Assembly (NCBI GenBank): GCA_030684395.1
Contig: JAUXTT010000010.1
Location: 1-64,000, forward strand
DNA: 64,000 nucleotides
DNA from: Bacteroidota bacterium
GTDB lineage: Bacteria; Bacteroidota; Bacteroidia; B-17B0; Aurantibacillaceae
Direction: 5' to 3'
The position numbers and the translations under genes are program-made. Below the pieces are notes generated by a model. The model was not told the origin of the DNA and searched no databases. It saw nothing but the letters and a program-made list of their open reading frames with translations. Shown here piece by piece: positions 45,424 through 54,035 of the stretch (position 1 is its first letter; every line of letters begins with the position of its first letter).

Positions 45424-45990
45424 ATGAATGAACTGAAATTAAAACAATCGTTTGACAAGTATTTTGATGCACCAATTGAAGTATGGAAATCATTTACAGA
45501 CCTTTGCCAAGAAGTAAAATTCAAGAAAAATGAAATAATAAAAGCAACTGGGCATGCAGAAAAAAACGCTTATTTTATTATGGAAGGTGCTTGTGGGGTT
45601 TTTCTTTGGAAGGAAAATAGTTTCGCTTGCTTAGACATTGTTTTAGAAAATAATTTTTTTGCAGATCATATGTCTTTGATAACTGAACAACCTTCACCTC
45701 TCGAAACCATTGCACTTGAAAAAACCACAGCTTTAAGAATTAGTACTAACAATATTGCTAAACTTAAAAAAAGTACATTCGGCACCTTTTTATTTTTACT
45801 GGGGGCAGAAAATTCTTTTGTGGAAAAACAACAGCAACAAATTGACCTATTAACCAAAACTGCCGAACAACGATATGAGGAATTAATGAATAAAAATCCA
45901 CAAGTAATTCAACGAATTGCTCAAAAACATGTTGCATCCTATTTAGGAATTACTACACAAAGTCTTAGCCGAATAAGAAACAACAGGTAA
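45424..45990 (+). CDS. Crp/Fnr-family transcriptional regulator
   Basis: 188 aa with an N-terminal cyclic-nucleotide-binding-like barrel (KKNEIIKATGHAEKNAYFIM, then EGACGVFLWKENS) and a C-terminal HTH (QKHVASYLGITTQSLSRIRN). The glutamate and arginine of the cAMP pocket are not obvious, so it is probably cAMP-independent, as in most Bacteroidota members. The palindrome just downstream (46003) is a good candidate for its own binding site. Confidence 0.88.
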   Translation: MNELKLKQSFDKYFDAPIEVWKSFTDLCQEVKFKKNEIIKATGHAEKNAYFIMEGACGVFLWKENSFACLDIVLENNFFADHMSLITEQPSPLETIALEKTTALRISTNNIAKLKKSTFGTFLFLLGAENSFVEKQQQQIDLLTKTAEQRYEELMNKNPQVIQRIAQKHVASYLGITTQSLSRIRNNR

Positions 45991-46002
45991 CATTTCATTT
46001 TT

Positions 46003-46046
46003 TTACCTTATGGTAACTTTTTACCGAAACATAGATTTTACTTTTG
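46003..46046 (+). promoter_or_regulatory. Palindromic operator plus promoter of the outer-membrane barrel gene
   Basis: TTACCTTATGGTAA (46003-46016) is a perfect TTACC-N4-GGTAA palindrome, the 5-4-5 layout of Fnr sites. A perfect -7 box TACTTTTG follows at 46039-46046. The palindrome centre lies about 41-42 nt upstream of the predicted start site, the class II position. The adjacent Crp/Fnr protein is the natural candidate. Confidence 0.65.
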
Positions 46047-46076
46047 CCTTATTATTAATCCAAAAAGGCAAAAAAA

Positions 46077-46649
46077 ATGAAATTATTAACACTATTGATG
46101 ATCAACTGTATGCTCGGTGTATCGGCATTTGCACAATGTAAAAATGAAACTGTCAGAAAAGGACTTATGTTTGGATTTTCAACAGGCATTGCAAACTCGA
46201 ACTTGAATTTTCCTAACAAAAATCAAAACAATACCAATCTTGCTTTAAATTGGAAAGTTGGTTATATACTTAAACCCAAATTAGCTTTATCGTTAAATGG
46301 ATCTGTTTCAATTTACGAATATAACTTATCGGACAGAAAAAGATTAAGGGACTTTGGCGGTATCTTTGCTTCTGCTCAATATTTTATAACAGACAAGTTT
46401 TGGGCATTAGGTGGGATTGGAATTGGAACGGATGCTCCAGTATTTTATGACATTAAGCCCGAAAATACGGTGGAAACAGAATATTATTCAGGAATAGGAT
46501 TTGTTTCGAGTATGGGCTATGAAATTTATCGCAAAAAGAATTTCGCTTTAGATTTACAAGCTCGAATAAATTACAGCAGTGTAAATTTACCTATTGGTAA
46601 AACCAATGGATTTACAACAGCCTTACTTGTAGGAATTAACTTTTACTAA
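46077..46649 (+). CDS. Outer-membrane beta-barrel protein
   Basis: 190 aa with a signal peptide (LLTLLMINCMLGVSAFAQ) and a regular pattern of amphipathic strands (SLNGSVSIYEYNLSDRKRLR, FWALGGIGIGTD, GFTTALLVGINFY), ending in an aromatic residue as porin-like barrels do. It belongs to the small OmpX/OmpW-like barrels. It follows the Crp/Fnr operator and is probably its target. Confidence 0.8.
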   Translation: MKLLTLLMINCMLGVSAFAQCKNETVRKGLMFGFSTGIANSNLNFPNKNQNNTNLALNWKVGYILKPKLALSLNGSVSIYEYNLSDRKRLRDFGGIFASAQYFITDKFWALGGIGIGTDAPVFYDIKPENTVETEYYSGIGFVSSMGYEIYRKKNFALDLQARINYSSVNLPIGKTNGFTTALLVGINFY

Positions 46650-46655
46650 AATTTT

Positions 46656-47057
46656 ATGAATTTTATTTTCAATAATACAATAAAGATATTTTTAGGATTA
46701 GTATTTACAGTGATCCTTTTCCATATTTGCATTGTTTTTAAAATAATTCCTTACAACATTGCTTGGGGCGGAAGACTTCAAAATGATACCGAAATGTTCG
46801 CTTTTGAAACAATTTCAATTCTTATAAACGTGTTTTTATCTTGGATTTTATTAATGAAAGGCGACTTTGTAAAATTCAAGTTTTCTAACAAGACAATAAA
46901 AATAATTTTGTGGATTTTCTTTGTTATTTTTATTTTGAACACAATTGGAAATAGTTTCGCAAAGACACTTTTAGAGAAATTCTTCGCTATTTTAACAGGA
47001 CTTTCAGCAGTATTATTGTTTAATATCCTAAGGCAGAAGCCAACAACGAATCGCTAA
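46656..47057 (+). CDS. Small integral membrane protein (133 aa)
   Basis: 133 aa with four TM helices (IKIFLGLVFTVILFHICIVF, ISILINVFLSWILL, IKIILWIFFVIFILNTIG, FFAILTGLSAVLLFNIL). No family is recognised. It lies 6 bp after the barrel gene and is probably co-transcribed with it. Confidence 0.7.
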   Translation: MNFIFNNTIKIFLGLVFTVILFHICIVFKIIPYNIAWGGRLQNDTEMFAFETISILINVFLSWILLMKGDFVKFKFSNKTIKIILWIFFVIFILNTIGNSFAKTLLEKFFAILTGLSAVLLFNILRQKPTTNR

Positions 47058-47106
47058 CAACGGTACTAACTGAGTATTGGCGATTCTTTCAAATGATCAG
47101 GAGAAA

Positions 47107-47200
47107 TCAAACCTCGTTTAGCAAACGACCATATAAATCCCAAATCCGAGCAAAGTCCCTTGTATCTTCAAGGAGTTCGTTCATATTTGGTCTGTAAGGG
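47107..47200 (-). repeat. Repeat A, copy 1 (conserved in coding frame)
   Basis: On the minus strand this encodes MNELLEDTRDFARIWDLYG, ATG at 47184 and stop at 47107. The second copy at 52817-52873 has the same frame with mostly synonymous changes. The upstream part diverges. It seems to be the tail of a gene carried between the cassettes. Confidence 0.65.
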
Positions 47201-47290
47201 GGGTACTGGTACAAAAGGGCACTTAACGGCTCTTAAAGTAATAAAAGGTCAATAAGTGGTTATTAACTCACAGTAGTTCTGTTAAAAACA

Positions 47291-47325
47291 AAGAGGCTGT
47301 CTCAAAAGTGAGATAGCCTCTTTTT
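47291..47325. terminator. IS-end-like hairpin
   Basis: AAGAGGCTGTCTC ... GAGATAGCCTCTT form a 13-bp stem (one G-U pair) followed by TTT. The arm AGAGGCTGTCTCAAAAGT equals the terminal repeat of the MITE at 52904. It may be a collapsed MITE now serving as a terminator. Confidence 0.6.
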
Positions 47326-47518
47326 GTTCGAGTCCATACCGAAAATTATTTAAACAGCTGTAAATCAGTTTTATTTTCGTTCGAGTCTAAAAGGCGTCTT
47401 CATCATTTTTATAAGATTCCAAAAGGAAAAATAATACTTAAATATATTTTTCGTTTTTTGTCACACTTCCATATTCCATTCTGTCTAATGAGTATTATAA
47501 ACTTAAAAAGGCAGAAAA

Positions 47519-47911
47519 ATGGAAAATTTAAAGAACACGGCCACCCAATTCGTTAGTATTAATGCTAGTTATGACAAGGCATTCAACTACCTAACCAATC
47601 CACTTCTATACAAAGAATGGTCAACTAATTTTATTAGCGATATTTTGGTAGAAGGTGACCAACATTTTGCAACAACTCCTATGGGGAAAGTAAATTTTAT
47701 CGTTAAAGGTGATAAACAAACAGGAAACATTGATTTATTTTTTGGAGATGCGCCGAATCCAATACCTACTCGTTTATTCCCAAATGGTTCTGGAGTAACG
47801 TATTTGTTTACTTTGTTTCAAGCAGATAGTATGCCCGATATGGCATGGGAACAAGGAATAAAAGGCTTGATTGAAGAACTGGAAATTTTAAGAACCTGTT
47901 TAGAAAAATAA
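47519..47911 (+). CDS. SRPBCC-fold protein
   Basis: 130 aa, START/SRPBCC type: FVSINASYDKAFNYLTNPLL, then YKEWSTNFI and LFTLFQADSMPDMAWEQGIK. These small lipid- or ligand-binding proteins have a deep cavity. It is the first of five SRPBCC proteins in 7 kb. It starts the cassette containing the sigma and AraC genes. Confidence 0.8.
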   Translation: MENLKNTATQFVSINASYDKAFNYLTNPLLYKEWSTNFISDILVEGDQHFATTPMGKVNFIVKGDKQTGNIDLFFGDAPNPIPTRLFPNGSGVTYLFTLFQADSMPDMAWEQGIKGLIEELEILRTCLEK

Positions 47912-47928
47912 TTACTAATCTTTAAAAA

Positions 47929-48345
47929 ATGAATATGAAAAAACAAATTATCGCAATATTAGTGGGTTTTATTGCCACGTTTATTGCAAACACTTTATTA
48001 GCAATAACTATCATAGGCCCATTATTAAATGCAAAAATTGGCATTAGTCGTAACCCCGAAAAAGACGGATTAAATATGCCTTCTATGTTTAGCGGTTACT
48101 TATTGCTTACAATTTTTTTAGTATGGTTAGTGCCACAATTAAAAGATAAAACATCGCTGCAAAAAGGCTTATTAGCGGGTTCAATGACAGGTTTAGTTGT
48201 AAATATTGGTGGACATTTAATTACCTCTGGTTGGAGTATTGCCAATGCCATGCCTATGCTATTTGCAGGAATAATTGATAGCTTTGCTACTATAATAGGC
48301 GCAATAGTAATTGCATTTATATTAAAGGAGAAAAATGAAAAATAA
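47929..48345 (+). CDS. Small membrane protein (138 aa)
   Basis: 138 aa with four TM helices (IIAILVGFIATFIANTLLAI, FSGYLLLTIFLVWLVPQL, LLAGSMTGLVVNIGGHLI, IIDSFATIIGAIVIAFIL). No family is recognised beyond DUF-type small membrane proteins. Its last 11 bp overlap the sigma factor start. Confidence 0.7.
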   Translation: MNMKKQIIAILVGFIATFIANTLLAITIIGPLLNAKIGISRNPEKDGLNMPSMFSGYLLLTIFLVWLVPQLKDKTSLQKGLLAGSMTGLVVNIGGHLITSGWSIANAMPMLFAGIIDSFATIIGAIVIAFILKEKNEK

Positions 48346-49126
48346 CAATTTAGAACCATTGGTTTTGCAAGCTATTGAGGGTGATAAAAAAGCCCTCAAT
48401 GCTTTAATTGAATCCATTCAAAAATATATTTATAATATTTCCATCAAAATCCTATTTCACCCTGACGAAGCCAAAGATGCCACGCAAGAAATATTAATTA
48501 AAATTGTTACTCATCTAAGTAGCTTTAAAAACGAAAGTAATTTCACAACATGGACTTATCGTATTGCAACCAATTATCTTTTAAACTTGATAGATAAGCA
48601 AAAGCGTCAGCAACTTAATTTTGAAATATTTGCTGTAGATTTATCACAAGGATTAAATCATAATTATTTAGCTAATGATGCTGAGAAAAAACTATTAGTA
48701 GAGGAAGTTAAAATAGGTTGCTCCACAGGTATGTTGCAATGCTTGGATGCTGAAAGTAGAATTACTTATATTTTAGGCGAGATTTTAGAATTAGATTCAA
48801 ATGAAGGAGCCTATATACAAGATATATCACCTGAAGCCTACCGCAAACGCTTATCTAGAGCGCGAACCAAAATTAACGAATTTACAAAGGGGCATTGCGG
48901 TTTGGTAAACCCTGAAAACCCTTGCCGCTGCCATAAAAAAGTAGATGATGCGGTTACTAAAAAGCGTTTAAATCCAAATCATTTATTGTTTGCATCTAAA
49001 GAATTAATTAGCAGTATTGCCGATGTTGAAGATGCCGCAGATCTTATACAGTCTAGCCCCGAATACAATTTACCGAATAATAAATTAAACGAAATAAAGC
49101 GTATTTTAGAGCTAAATTTGTATTAA
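48335..49126 (+). CDS. ECF-like sigma factor
   Basis: 263 aa. Region 2 is clear: NALIESIQKYIYNISIKILF, HPDEAKDATQEILIKIVTHL, NFTTWTYRIATNYLLNLIDK. Region 4 follows (ESRITYILGEILELDSNEGA, YRKRLSRARTKI). The C-terminal end adds a Cys-rich tail (HCGLVNPENPCRCHKK) that could bind a metal, and then helices. No anti-sigma gene is seen next to it; the fused tail may do that job. It overlaps the membrane protein by 11 bp. Confidence 0.85.
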   Translation: MKNNNLEPLVLQAIEGDKKALNALIESIQKYIYNISIKILFHPDEAKDATQEILIKIVTHLSSFKNESNFTTWTYRIATNYLLNLIDKQKRQQLNFEIFAVDLSQGLNHNYLANDAEKKLLVEEVKIGCSTGMLQCLDAESRITYILGEILELDSNEGAYIQDISPEAYRKRLSRARTKINEFTKGHCGLVNPENPCRCHKKVDDAVTKKRLNPNHLLFASKELISSIADVEDAADLIQSSPEYNLPNNKLNEIKRILELNLY

Positions 49127-49130
49127 TCAA

Positions 49131-49973
49131 ATGGTGCTCGAACAAAAAATAATAACACATAATAATAAACGTGTATTTGAGAAATTGGTAATGACAACTG
49201 ATTTTAAACGTGCGCCTAAATATTTTGCGGAAGATGAGGCTTGTTTTTTGTTCCTAACTAATGGATCCTTTCAATTTCGTACGCCTAACAATGTGGTGAC
49301 GTATAGTAAAAATGAGGCAATGCTGGCTAAATGTGGAAATTATTTTATTGAAAATACTCCTGAGAATCAAAATAAGGCTGATAATACTATTTCTGTTATT
49401 GGTGCATTCTTTTATCCTGAAATGGTAAAAAGTTTTTTTGAAAAGGATTTATCCATAAAGCATTTTCAACATAAATTTGATGTTATCAAAGTTAATGTTG
49501 AGCCATTAATGAAATCGTTTATTGATAGTGTTGATTTTTTATTGGAAAATCAATCTATAGTTGATGAAAACATCATTATCAATAAACTTAAAGAACTGTT
49601 ATTGATATTAAGCAAAAGCGAAAATGCCAGCTCAGTTTATGCTTTTGTAAAATCATTATTCATTCCACACGAATATAATTTCAATGAAATTATTCAAACT
49701 AATTTGTATTCCGATTTGTCATTAGATGATTTTGCAAAACTATGTAATTGTAGTTTGGCAACATTTAAACGAAAGTTTACTGAATTATATAGTGAAAGTC
49801 CAGCAAAATATATCACACTAAAAAAATTAGAAAAGGCAACACAATTGTTGCATCTTGAAAATAAAGCAATTGCCGATATAGCTTATGAATGTGGGTTTGA
49901 AACAATTTCAAATTTTAACAAAGCCTTTAAAAAACATTTTGGCAAATCTCCTTCCGAAATGAGATTGAGCTAA
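49131..49973 (+). CDS. AraC-family transcriptional regulator
   Basis: 280 aa. The C-terminal AraC HTH is plain: DLSLDDFAKLCNCSLATFKR, then YITLKKLEKATQLLHLENKA, IADIAYECGFETISNFNKAF and FGKSPSEMR. The N-terminal domain is a cupin-like effector domain (SFQFRTPNNVVTYSKNEAML). It starts 4 bp after the sigma factor, so the two regulators share a transcript. Confidence 0.9.
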   Translation: MVLEQKIITHNNKRVFEKLVMTTDFKRAPKYFAEDEACFLFLTNGSFQFRTPNNVVTYSKNEAMLAKCGNYFIENTPENQNKADNTISVIGAFFYPEMVKSFFEKDLSIKHFQHKFDVIKVNVEPLMKSFIDSVDFLLENQSIVDENIIINKLKELLLILSKSENASSVYAFVKSLFIPHEYNFNEIIQTNLYSDLSLDDFAKLCNCSLATFKRKFTELYSESPAKYITLKKLEKATQLLHLENKAIADIAYECGFETISNFNKAFKKHFGKSPSEMRLS

Positions 49974-50063
49974 TTTTCCTATTTATTGAGCCAAACAGAA
50001 AATTTAAGAATTTCACTTGTCTGCATCTTTGTATTGTAAAATAAACAATAAAAAGATAAAGTT

Positions 50064-50636
50064 ATGACAACAAAAATTAAAGTTTTAGGTATTGCATTGA
50101 TTGCAACCTTATTTTCGAGTAAAACAATTTCTGCTAAAGAAAAAGATCCCATCGTTATTAAACAAGAGTTAATAATAGATGCCAACATAGATAAAGCATG
50201 GCAAGTATTAGGTCCTCAATTTGCCGATGCTTATAAATGGGCTTCATCTATTAAGCATTCAGAAGCAAGAGACCACAATAGTTTTAATGGGTCATCTTGT
50301 ACTGAAAGGGGCTGTAATGTAAAGGGTATGGGCGATATAAAAGAAAAGTTACTTATTTATTCAGAAGCAAACCATCAAATTTCATATCAAGTATACGAAG
50401 GTATGCCTAAAATGGTAAAGTATGCATCAAACACATGGACATTAACAGATTTAGGAAATGGAAAAACCAAAGTTGAAATTAACTTAGAAATGAAAACTGG
50501 AGGAATGATGGGAAGTATGATGGGTGGCATGATGAAAAAGAAAATGACAAAAATGGCAAGTGGTGTTATTGCTGAATTTAAATATTATGTAGAAACAGGA
50601 ATGCCACATCCAAATAAAATAGCAGCAAGTAAATAA
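50064..50636 (+). CDS. Secreted SRPBCC protein
   Basis: 190 aa: a signal peptide (VLGIALIATLFSSKTISA) then SRPBCC (ELIIDANIDKAWQVLGPQF, YQVYEGMPKMVKYASNTW) and a Met-rich end (GGMMGSMMGGMMKKKMTKM). The Met-rich stretch could bind metal (Cu(I)-type), a guess. Its paralogue, without signal peptide, follows 17 bp later. Between the AraC gene and this one, positions 49974-50063 hold only AT-rich leader. Confidence 0.8.
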   Translation: MTTKIKVLGIALIATLFSSKTISAKEKDPIVIKQELIIDANIDKAWQVLGPQFADAYKWASSIKHSEARDHNSFNGSSCTERGCNVKGMGDIKEKLLIYSEANHQISYQVYEGMPKMVKYASNTWTLTDLGNGKTKVEINLEMKTGGMMGSMMGGMMKKKMTKMASGVIAEFKYYVETGMPHPNKIAASK

Positions 50637-50653
50637 TTAAAAAAATAGAAACC

Positions 50654-51148
50654 ATGATAATAGAAAAAGAAATAAGCGTAAATAAAAGCATAGAAAGTGC
50701 TTGGAAAGTATTAGGCCCTGGTTTTGCTGACGCCCACATTTGGGCATCTCCAGTTAATCATTCAGCTGGCAGTGGTAGTAGTTTTAATGGCGCAACTTGC
50801 TCTGAGCGTGGTTGTGACATAGCTGGTATGGGGAAGACAAAAGAAAAATTAATTAGATATTCCGAGTCAGACCATTTATTATCATACACTGTACCTGAAG
50901 GTATGCCGTCAATGGTAAAGTATGCCACCAATACTTGGCAACTAACTTCTTTAAGTGCCGATAAAACAAAACTCACTATGGTAATGGATATTACTTTAGG
51001 TGGTTTTATGGGTATGCTAATGAAGCCTATGATGAAAATGATGATGGGTAAAATGGGTAATACCCTAGTTGAAGATTTTAAGTGTTTTGTAGAAACCGGC
51101 AATCCAAGTGTAGCTAAATTAAAAGCTTTGAAAAAAAATAAGAATTGA
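50654..51148 (+). CDS. Cytoplasmic SRPBCC protein (paralogue of 50064)
   Basis: 164 aa, no signal peptide, about the same fold and shared motifs: SAWKVLGPGFADAHIWASPV, ERGCDIAGMG, SYTVPEGMPSMVKYATNTW and a Met-rich end (MGMLMKPMMKMMMGKMGN). The pair is probably one exported and one cytoplasmic version arisen by duplication. Last gene before spacer B. Confidence 0.8.
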   Translation: MIIEKEISVNKSIESAWKVLGPGFADAHIWASPVNHSAGSGSSFNGATCSERGCDIAGMGKTKEKLIRYSESDHLLSYTVPEGMPSMVKYATNTWQLTSLSADKTKLTMVMDITLGGFMGMLMKPMMKMMMGKMGNTLVEDFKCFVETGNPSVAKLKALKKNKN

Positions 51149-51206
51149 TAAATGGCTTCATAATTCCATAGCTAAATGAATGATTAACTTAGTGTAATAG
51201 CATTCA

Positions 51207-51317
51207 TAAGTGTTCTAATCGACTGAAAATCATCTATAAAGATCGATAAATCCAACCCGTAGTTTAGGGTACTGGACCGGAAACCCCTTGATAAAGCATA
51301 TTTATCAAGGGGTTTTT
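51207..51317 (+). repeat. Spacer repeat B, copy 2, with stem-loop terminator
   Basis: CTAATC...CTGAAAATCATC, then CAACC-GTAG and GGTACTGGACC, ending in the hairpin AAACCCCTTG...CAAGGGGTTT (51281-51317). The 5' part recurs at 54620-54680 and the hairpin at 44662-44699. A tRNA-like TTACTTGTTCGATTCC follows (from 51365). Confidence 0.65.
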
Positions 51318-51582
51318 GTTCGATAAAGTATCGTCAAAATACAAATCAATTTATTTTCAAGCAGTTACTTGTTCGATTCCTTTAGGGTTTGCTTCGCAAT
51401 ATGTAAGGCCGTTTTGCAAATCAAGGATAAAATAAAAAACGAAAAATCTTAAGTTCGATGGGACAATTTTCGCTTCTAATTATTCTTATTTTTACGGAAT
51501 CAAAATTATTCTATTCTTAAATAATATTGGAGGATAGATTTTAATTATTTTGAGTATAACTTTAAAAAATCAAACTAAAGGT

Positions 51583-52773
51583 ATGATAATAGAACCAAGG
51601 ATGCGTGGATTCATTTGCTTGACATCACATCCCAAAGGATGTGAAAAGAATGTAATTAATCAAATCAATTATATTAAATCAAAAGGTGTAATTGATGGTG
51701 CTAAAAGAGTGTTAGTTATTGGAGCATCTACTGGTTTTGGATTAGCTTCAAGAATTACAAGTGCGTTTGGTTCCAATGCTTCCACGATAGGAGTGTTTTT
51801 TGAAAAACCTGCCACGGAAGGAAAACCAGCATCTCCAGGCTGGTATAATTCAGCAGCTTTTGAAAAGTCAGCGCATAAGGAAGGTTTATATGCAAAAAGC
51901 ATTAATGGCGATGCATTTTCTGACGAAATAAAACAAAAAACAATTGATTTAATAAAAGAGGATTTAGGGCAACTAGATTTAGTTATATATAGTTTAGCCT
52001 CGCCTGTAAGGACTAATCCTAAAACCGGTATAACACATAAATCTGTTTTAAAACCAATTGGTGTATCATTTAGTAATAAAACTGTAGACTTTCACACAGG
52101 AATCGTTTCCGATATTTCGATAGAACCAGGTACTAATGATGATATTGAAAATACAATAGCTGTAATGGGTGGAGAAGATTGGGATATGTGGATTGATAAA
52201 TTAAAAAGCGAGAACCTATTAGCTCCAAAGGCTATGACAATTGCGTATTCATATATAGGCCCTTCACTTACAGAAGCAGTATACAGGAAAGGGACAATTG
52301 GTCGTGCTAAGGATGATTTGGAGGCAACAGCTTTTAAAATATCTGAAAAACTTAAAGACATAGATGGAAAAGCTTTTGTTTCAGTTAATAAAGCTTTGGT
52401 TACTCAGGCTAGCTCTGCAATTCCTGTTATACCATTATACATTTCTCTTCTTTATAAAACAATGAAAGAAGAAGGGCTTCATGAAGGGTGTATCGAACAA
52501 ATACAAAGACTTTTTAAAGATAGGTTATACTCAGGCAATGCTGTACCTGTGGATGATAAAGGAAGAATACGAATTGATGATTGGGAAATGCGAGAAGATA
52601 TTCAAGCTAAAGTTGCCGAACTTTGGGTTAATGCTTCAACAGAAACGTTGTCAAAATTAGGAGATTTGGACGGATATAAAACAGACTTTTACAACTTATT
52701 TGGATTCAAAGTTGAAAATATAAATTACGAGGAAGAGGTAAAAGAAATAGTAGAAATTCCAGGATTAGTTTAA
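51583..52773 (+). CDS. fabV: Enoyl-[acyl-carrier-protein] reductase FabV
   Basis: NADH-dependent enoyl-ACP/trans-2-enoyl-CoA reductase of fatty-acid elongation, triclosan-tolerant. The start at ATG 51583 gives 396 aa and the family's MIIEPRMRGFICLTSHPKGC; the TTG at 51550 is rejected. The NADH site is VLVIGASTGFGLASRI and the active site TIAYSYIGPS (Tyr) ... TIGRAKDDLE (Lys). It stands alone in its cassette and may be a second enoyl reductase rather than the essential one. Confidence 0.96.
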   Translation: MIIEPRMRGFICLTSHPKGCEKNVINQINYIKSKGVIDGAKRVLVIGASTGFGLASRITSAFGSNASTIGVFFEKPATEGKPASPGWYNSAAFEKSAHKEGLYAKSINGDAFSDEIKQKTIDLIKEDLGQLDLVIYSLASPVRTNPKTGITHKSVLKPIGVSFSNKTVDFHTGIVSDISIEPGTNDDIENTIAVMGGEDWDMWIDKLKSENLLAPKAMTIAYSYIGPSLTEAVYRKGTIGRAKDDLEATAFKISEKLKDIDGKAFVSVNKALVTQASSAIPVIPLYISLLYKTMKEEGLHEGCIEQIQRLFKDRLYSGNAVPVDDKGRIRIDDWEMREDIQAKVAELWVNASTETLSKLGDLDGYKTDFYNLFGFKVENINYEEEVKEIVEIPGLV

Positions 52774-52816
52774 AGATAAAATTATTAGGCTTTTATTTCA
52801 GTATCGTAATTAGGTA

Positions 52817-52873
52817 ACCGTATAAGTCCCAAATCCCGGCAAAGTCTCTTGTGTCTTCAAGAATCTCGTTCAT
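52817..52873 (-). repeat. Repeat A, copy 2
   Basis: The minus-strand reading MNEILEDTRDFAGIWDLYG (ATG at 52873) matches copy 1 at 47128-47184. Of eight codon differences six are synonymous. It directly adjoins the MITE at 52904. Confidence 0.65.
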
Positions 52874-52903
52874 ATTTGATCTGGAAGGGGCTACACAGCG
52901 GAA

Positions 52904-53013
52904 AGAGGTTGTCTCAAAAGTAAAATGAAGTCGCTGAGAATTACTTAAAAGACTTTCAACTCAGCTAGGTATACAAATAAAAGAGGCTGTTCTCTACTTT
53001 TGAGACAGCCTCT
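52904..53013. mobile_element. 110-bp MITE with IS-like terminal inverted repeats
   Basis: AGAGGTTGTCTCAAAAGTA (52904-52922) and its near-perfect inverted partner TACTTTTGAGACAGCCTCT (52995-53013), 18 of 19 matching, with no coding capacity between. The ends resemble those of 'GAGGCTGTCTCAAAA' insertion sequences, which are widespread; the family is not certain. Confidence 0.75.
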
Positions 53014-53063
53014 TTTTCATTTTCGCACAAAACAATCCCTATCCGAAAATAATTGAAAATAAA

Positions 53064-53112
53064 TTTGCGCAATCAAATAGTTGCACTTATATTTGCAATC
53101 ATATAATTGCAC
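53064..53112 (+). promoter_or_regulatory. ArsR promoter with twin palindromic operators
   Basis: The promoter is TTTG (53064-53067), 20 nt, TATATTTG (53088-53095), a perfect -7 box. Two copies of GCAATCAnATAnTTGCAC lie over it, at 53069-53086 and 53095-53112 (16 of 18 identical, each an inverted repeat GCAAT...TTGC). This is the layout of an autorepressed ArsR operon. Confidence 0.75.
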
Positions 53113-53124
53113 AATAAGAATATC

Positions 53125-53451
53125 ATGGAAACAAGAAGAGATGTATTTCAGGCAATAGCCGACCCAACACGAAGGGCAATTTTGCTTTTACTTGCTTCAC
53201 AGGCAATGACACCAAATGCCATGGCTGAAGAATTTAATAGCAGCAGACAAGCAGTTTCAAAGCATCTTCAAATATTGACTGAATGTGAATTAGTGAAACC
53301 AGAACAAAAAGGAAGAGAAATTTATTATCACATCAATCCGGGACAAATGAAAGAAATTGACAAATGGTTAGAGCAATATCGAAAAATTTGGGAAACCCGA
53401 TTTAATCAATTAGACAAAGTATTATTAACCCTTAAAAAAAATAAAAAATGA
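53125..53451 (+). CDS. ArsR-family transcriptional repressor
   Basis: 108 aa from the ATG at 53125; a TTG at 53107 would overlap the second operator and is rejected. The winged helix is classic: [40 protein letters not shown], then [12 protein letters not shown]. The metal Cys of ELCVCDL-type members is absent, so it is of the metal-independent kind that commonly pairs with SRPBCC proteins. It overlaps the next gene by 4 bp. Confidence 0.92.
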   Translation: METRRDVFQAIADPTRRAILLLLASQAMTPNAMAEEFNSSRQAVSKHLQILTECELVKPEQKGREIYYHINPGQMKEIDKWLEQYRKIWETRFNQLDKVLLTLKKNKK

Positions 53452-53954
53452 GCATGTCGTTATTCTCCGACTTCACTGTCGACAAAACAAAAAACACCAT
53501 CAACATCAAACGTGAATTTGCAGCTGACCGTAGCACGGTTTGGGATTGTTATACCAAATCAGAAATCCTTGATCAGTGGTGGATGCCAATGCCATGGAAG
53601 TCAAGAACAAAAACCATGGATTTTCGCGAAGGTGGTAGATGGCATTATGCAGCAGTTGGACCAAATGGTGAAGAACATTGGGCGATTGCAAGCTATGTGA
53701 AAATTGAACCACAAAAATTGTTTATTGCCAACGATGCCTTTGGTGATGCTGATGGAAACATCAATCCGCAATTGCCACAATCAAAATGGACTATGAATTT
53801 CACTGACATGGGAAATAATACCCTAGTGCACGGTATCATGGAGTTCCCTGATTTGGAGCAATTGGAGCAAACAATTGCTATGGGCTTTAAAGAAGGTCTT
53901 GATATGGCTATGCAAAACTTAGATGCAATGTTAGCAAATACGAAGCATTCATAA
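53448..53954 (+). CDS. SRPBCC (AHSA1-like) protein
   Basis: 168 aa: [40 protein letters not shown], then [19 protein letters not shown] and [22 protein letters not shown]1/SRPBCC type, commonly cotranscribed with an ArsR regulator. It is coupled to it here by a 4-bp overlap. Confidence 0.9.
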   Translation: MSMSLFSDFTVDKTKNTINIKREFAADRSTVWDCYTKSEILDQWWMPMPWKSRTKTMDFREGGRWHYAAVGPNGEEHWAIASYVKIEPQKLFIANDAFGDADGNINPQLPQSKWTMNFTDMGNNTLVHGIMEFPDLEQLEQTIAMGFKEGLDMAMQNLDAMLANTKHS

Positions 53955-54035
53955 ATACCCAGGAATTAATAAACAACCATGAATAAAGGACTAAAACCAA
54001 TTACAACGTATTACTAACAAAGTAAAAAATAAAAA

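Noticed and set aside
51550-51582. TTG start of fabV
   Set aside because: FabV proteins begin MII-P-RGFIC; the ATG at 51583 gives exactly that.
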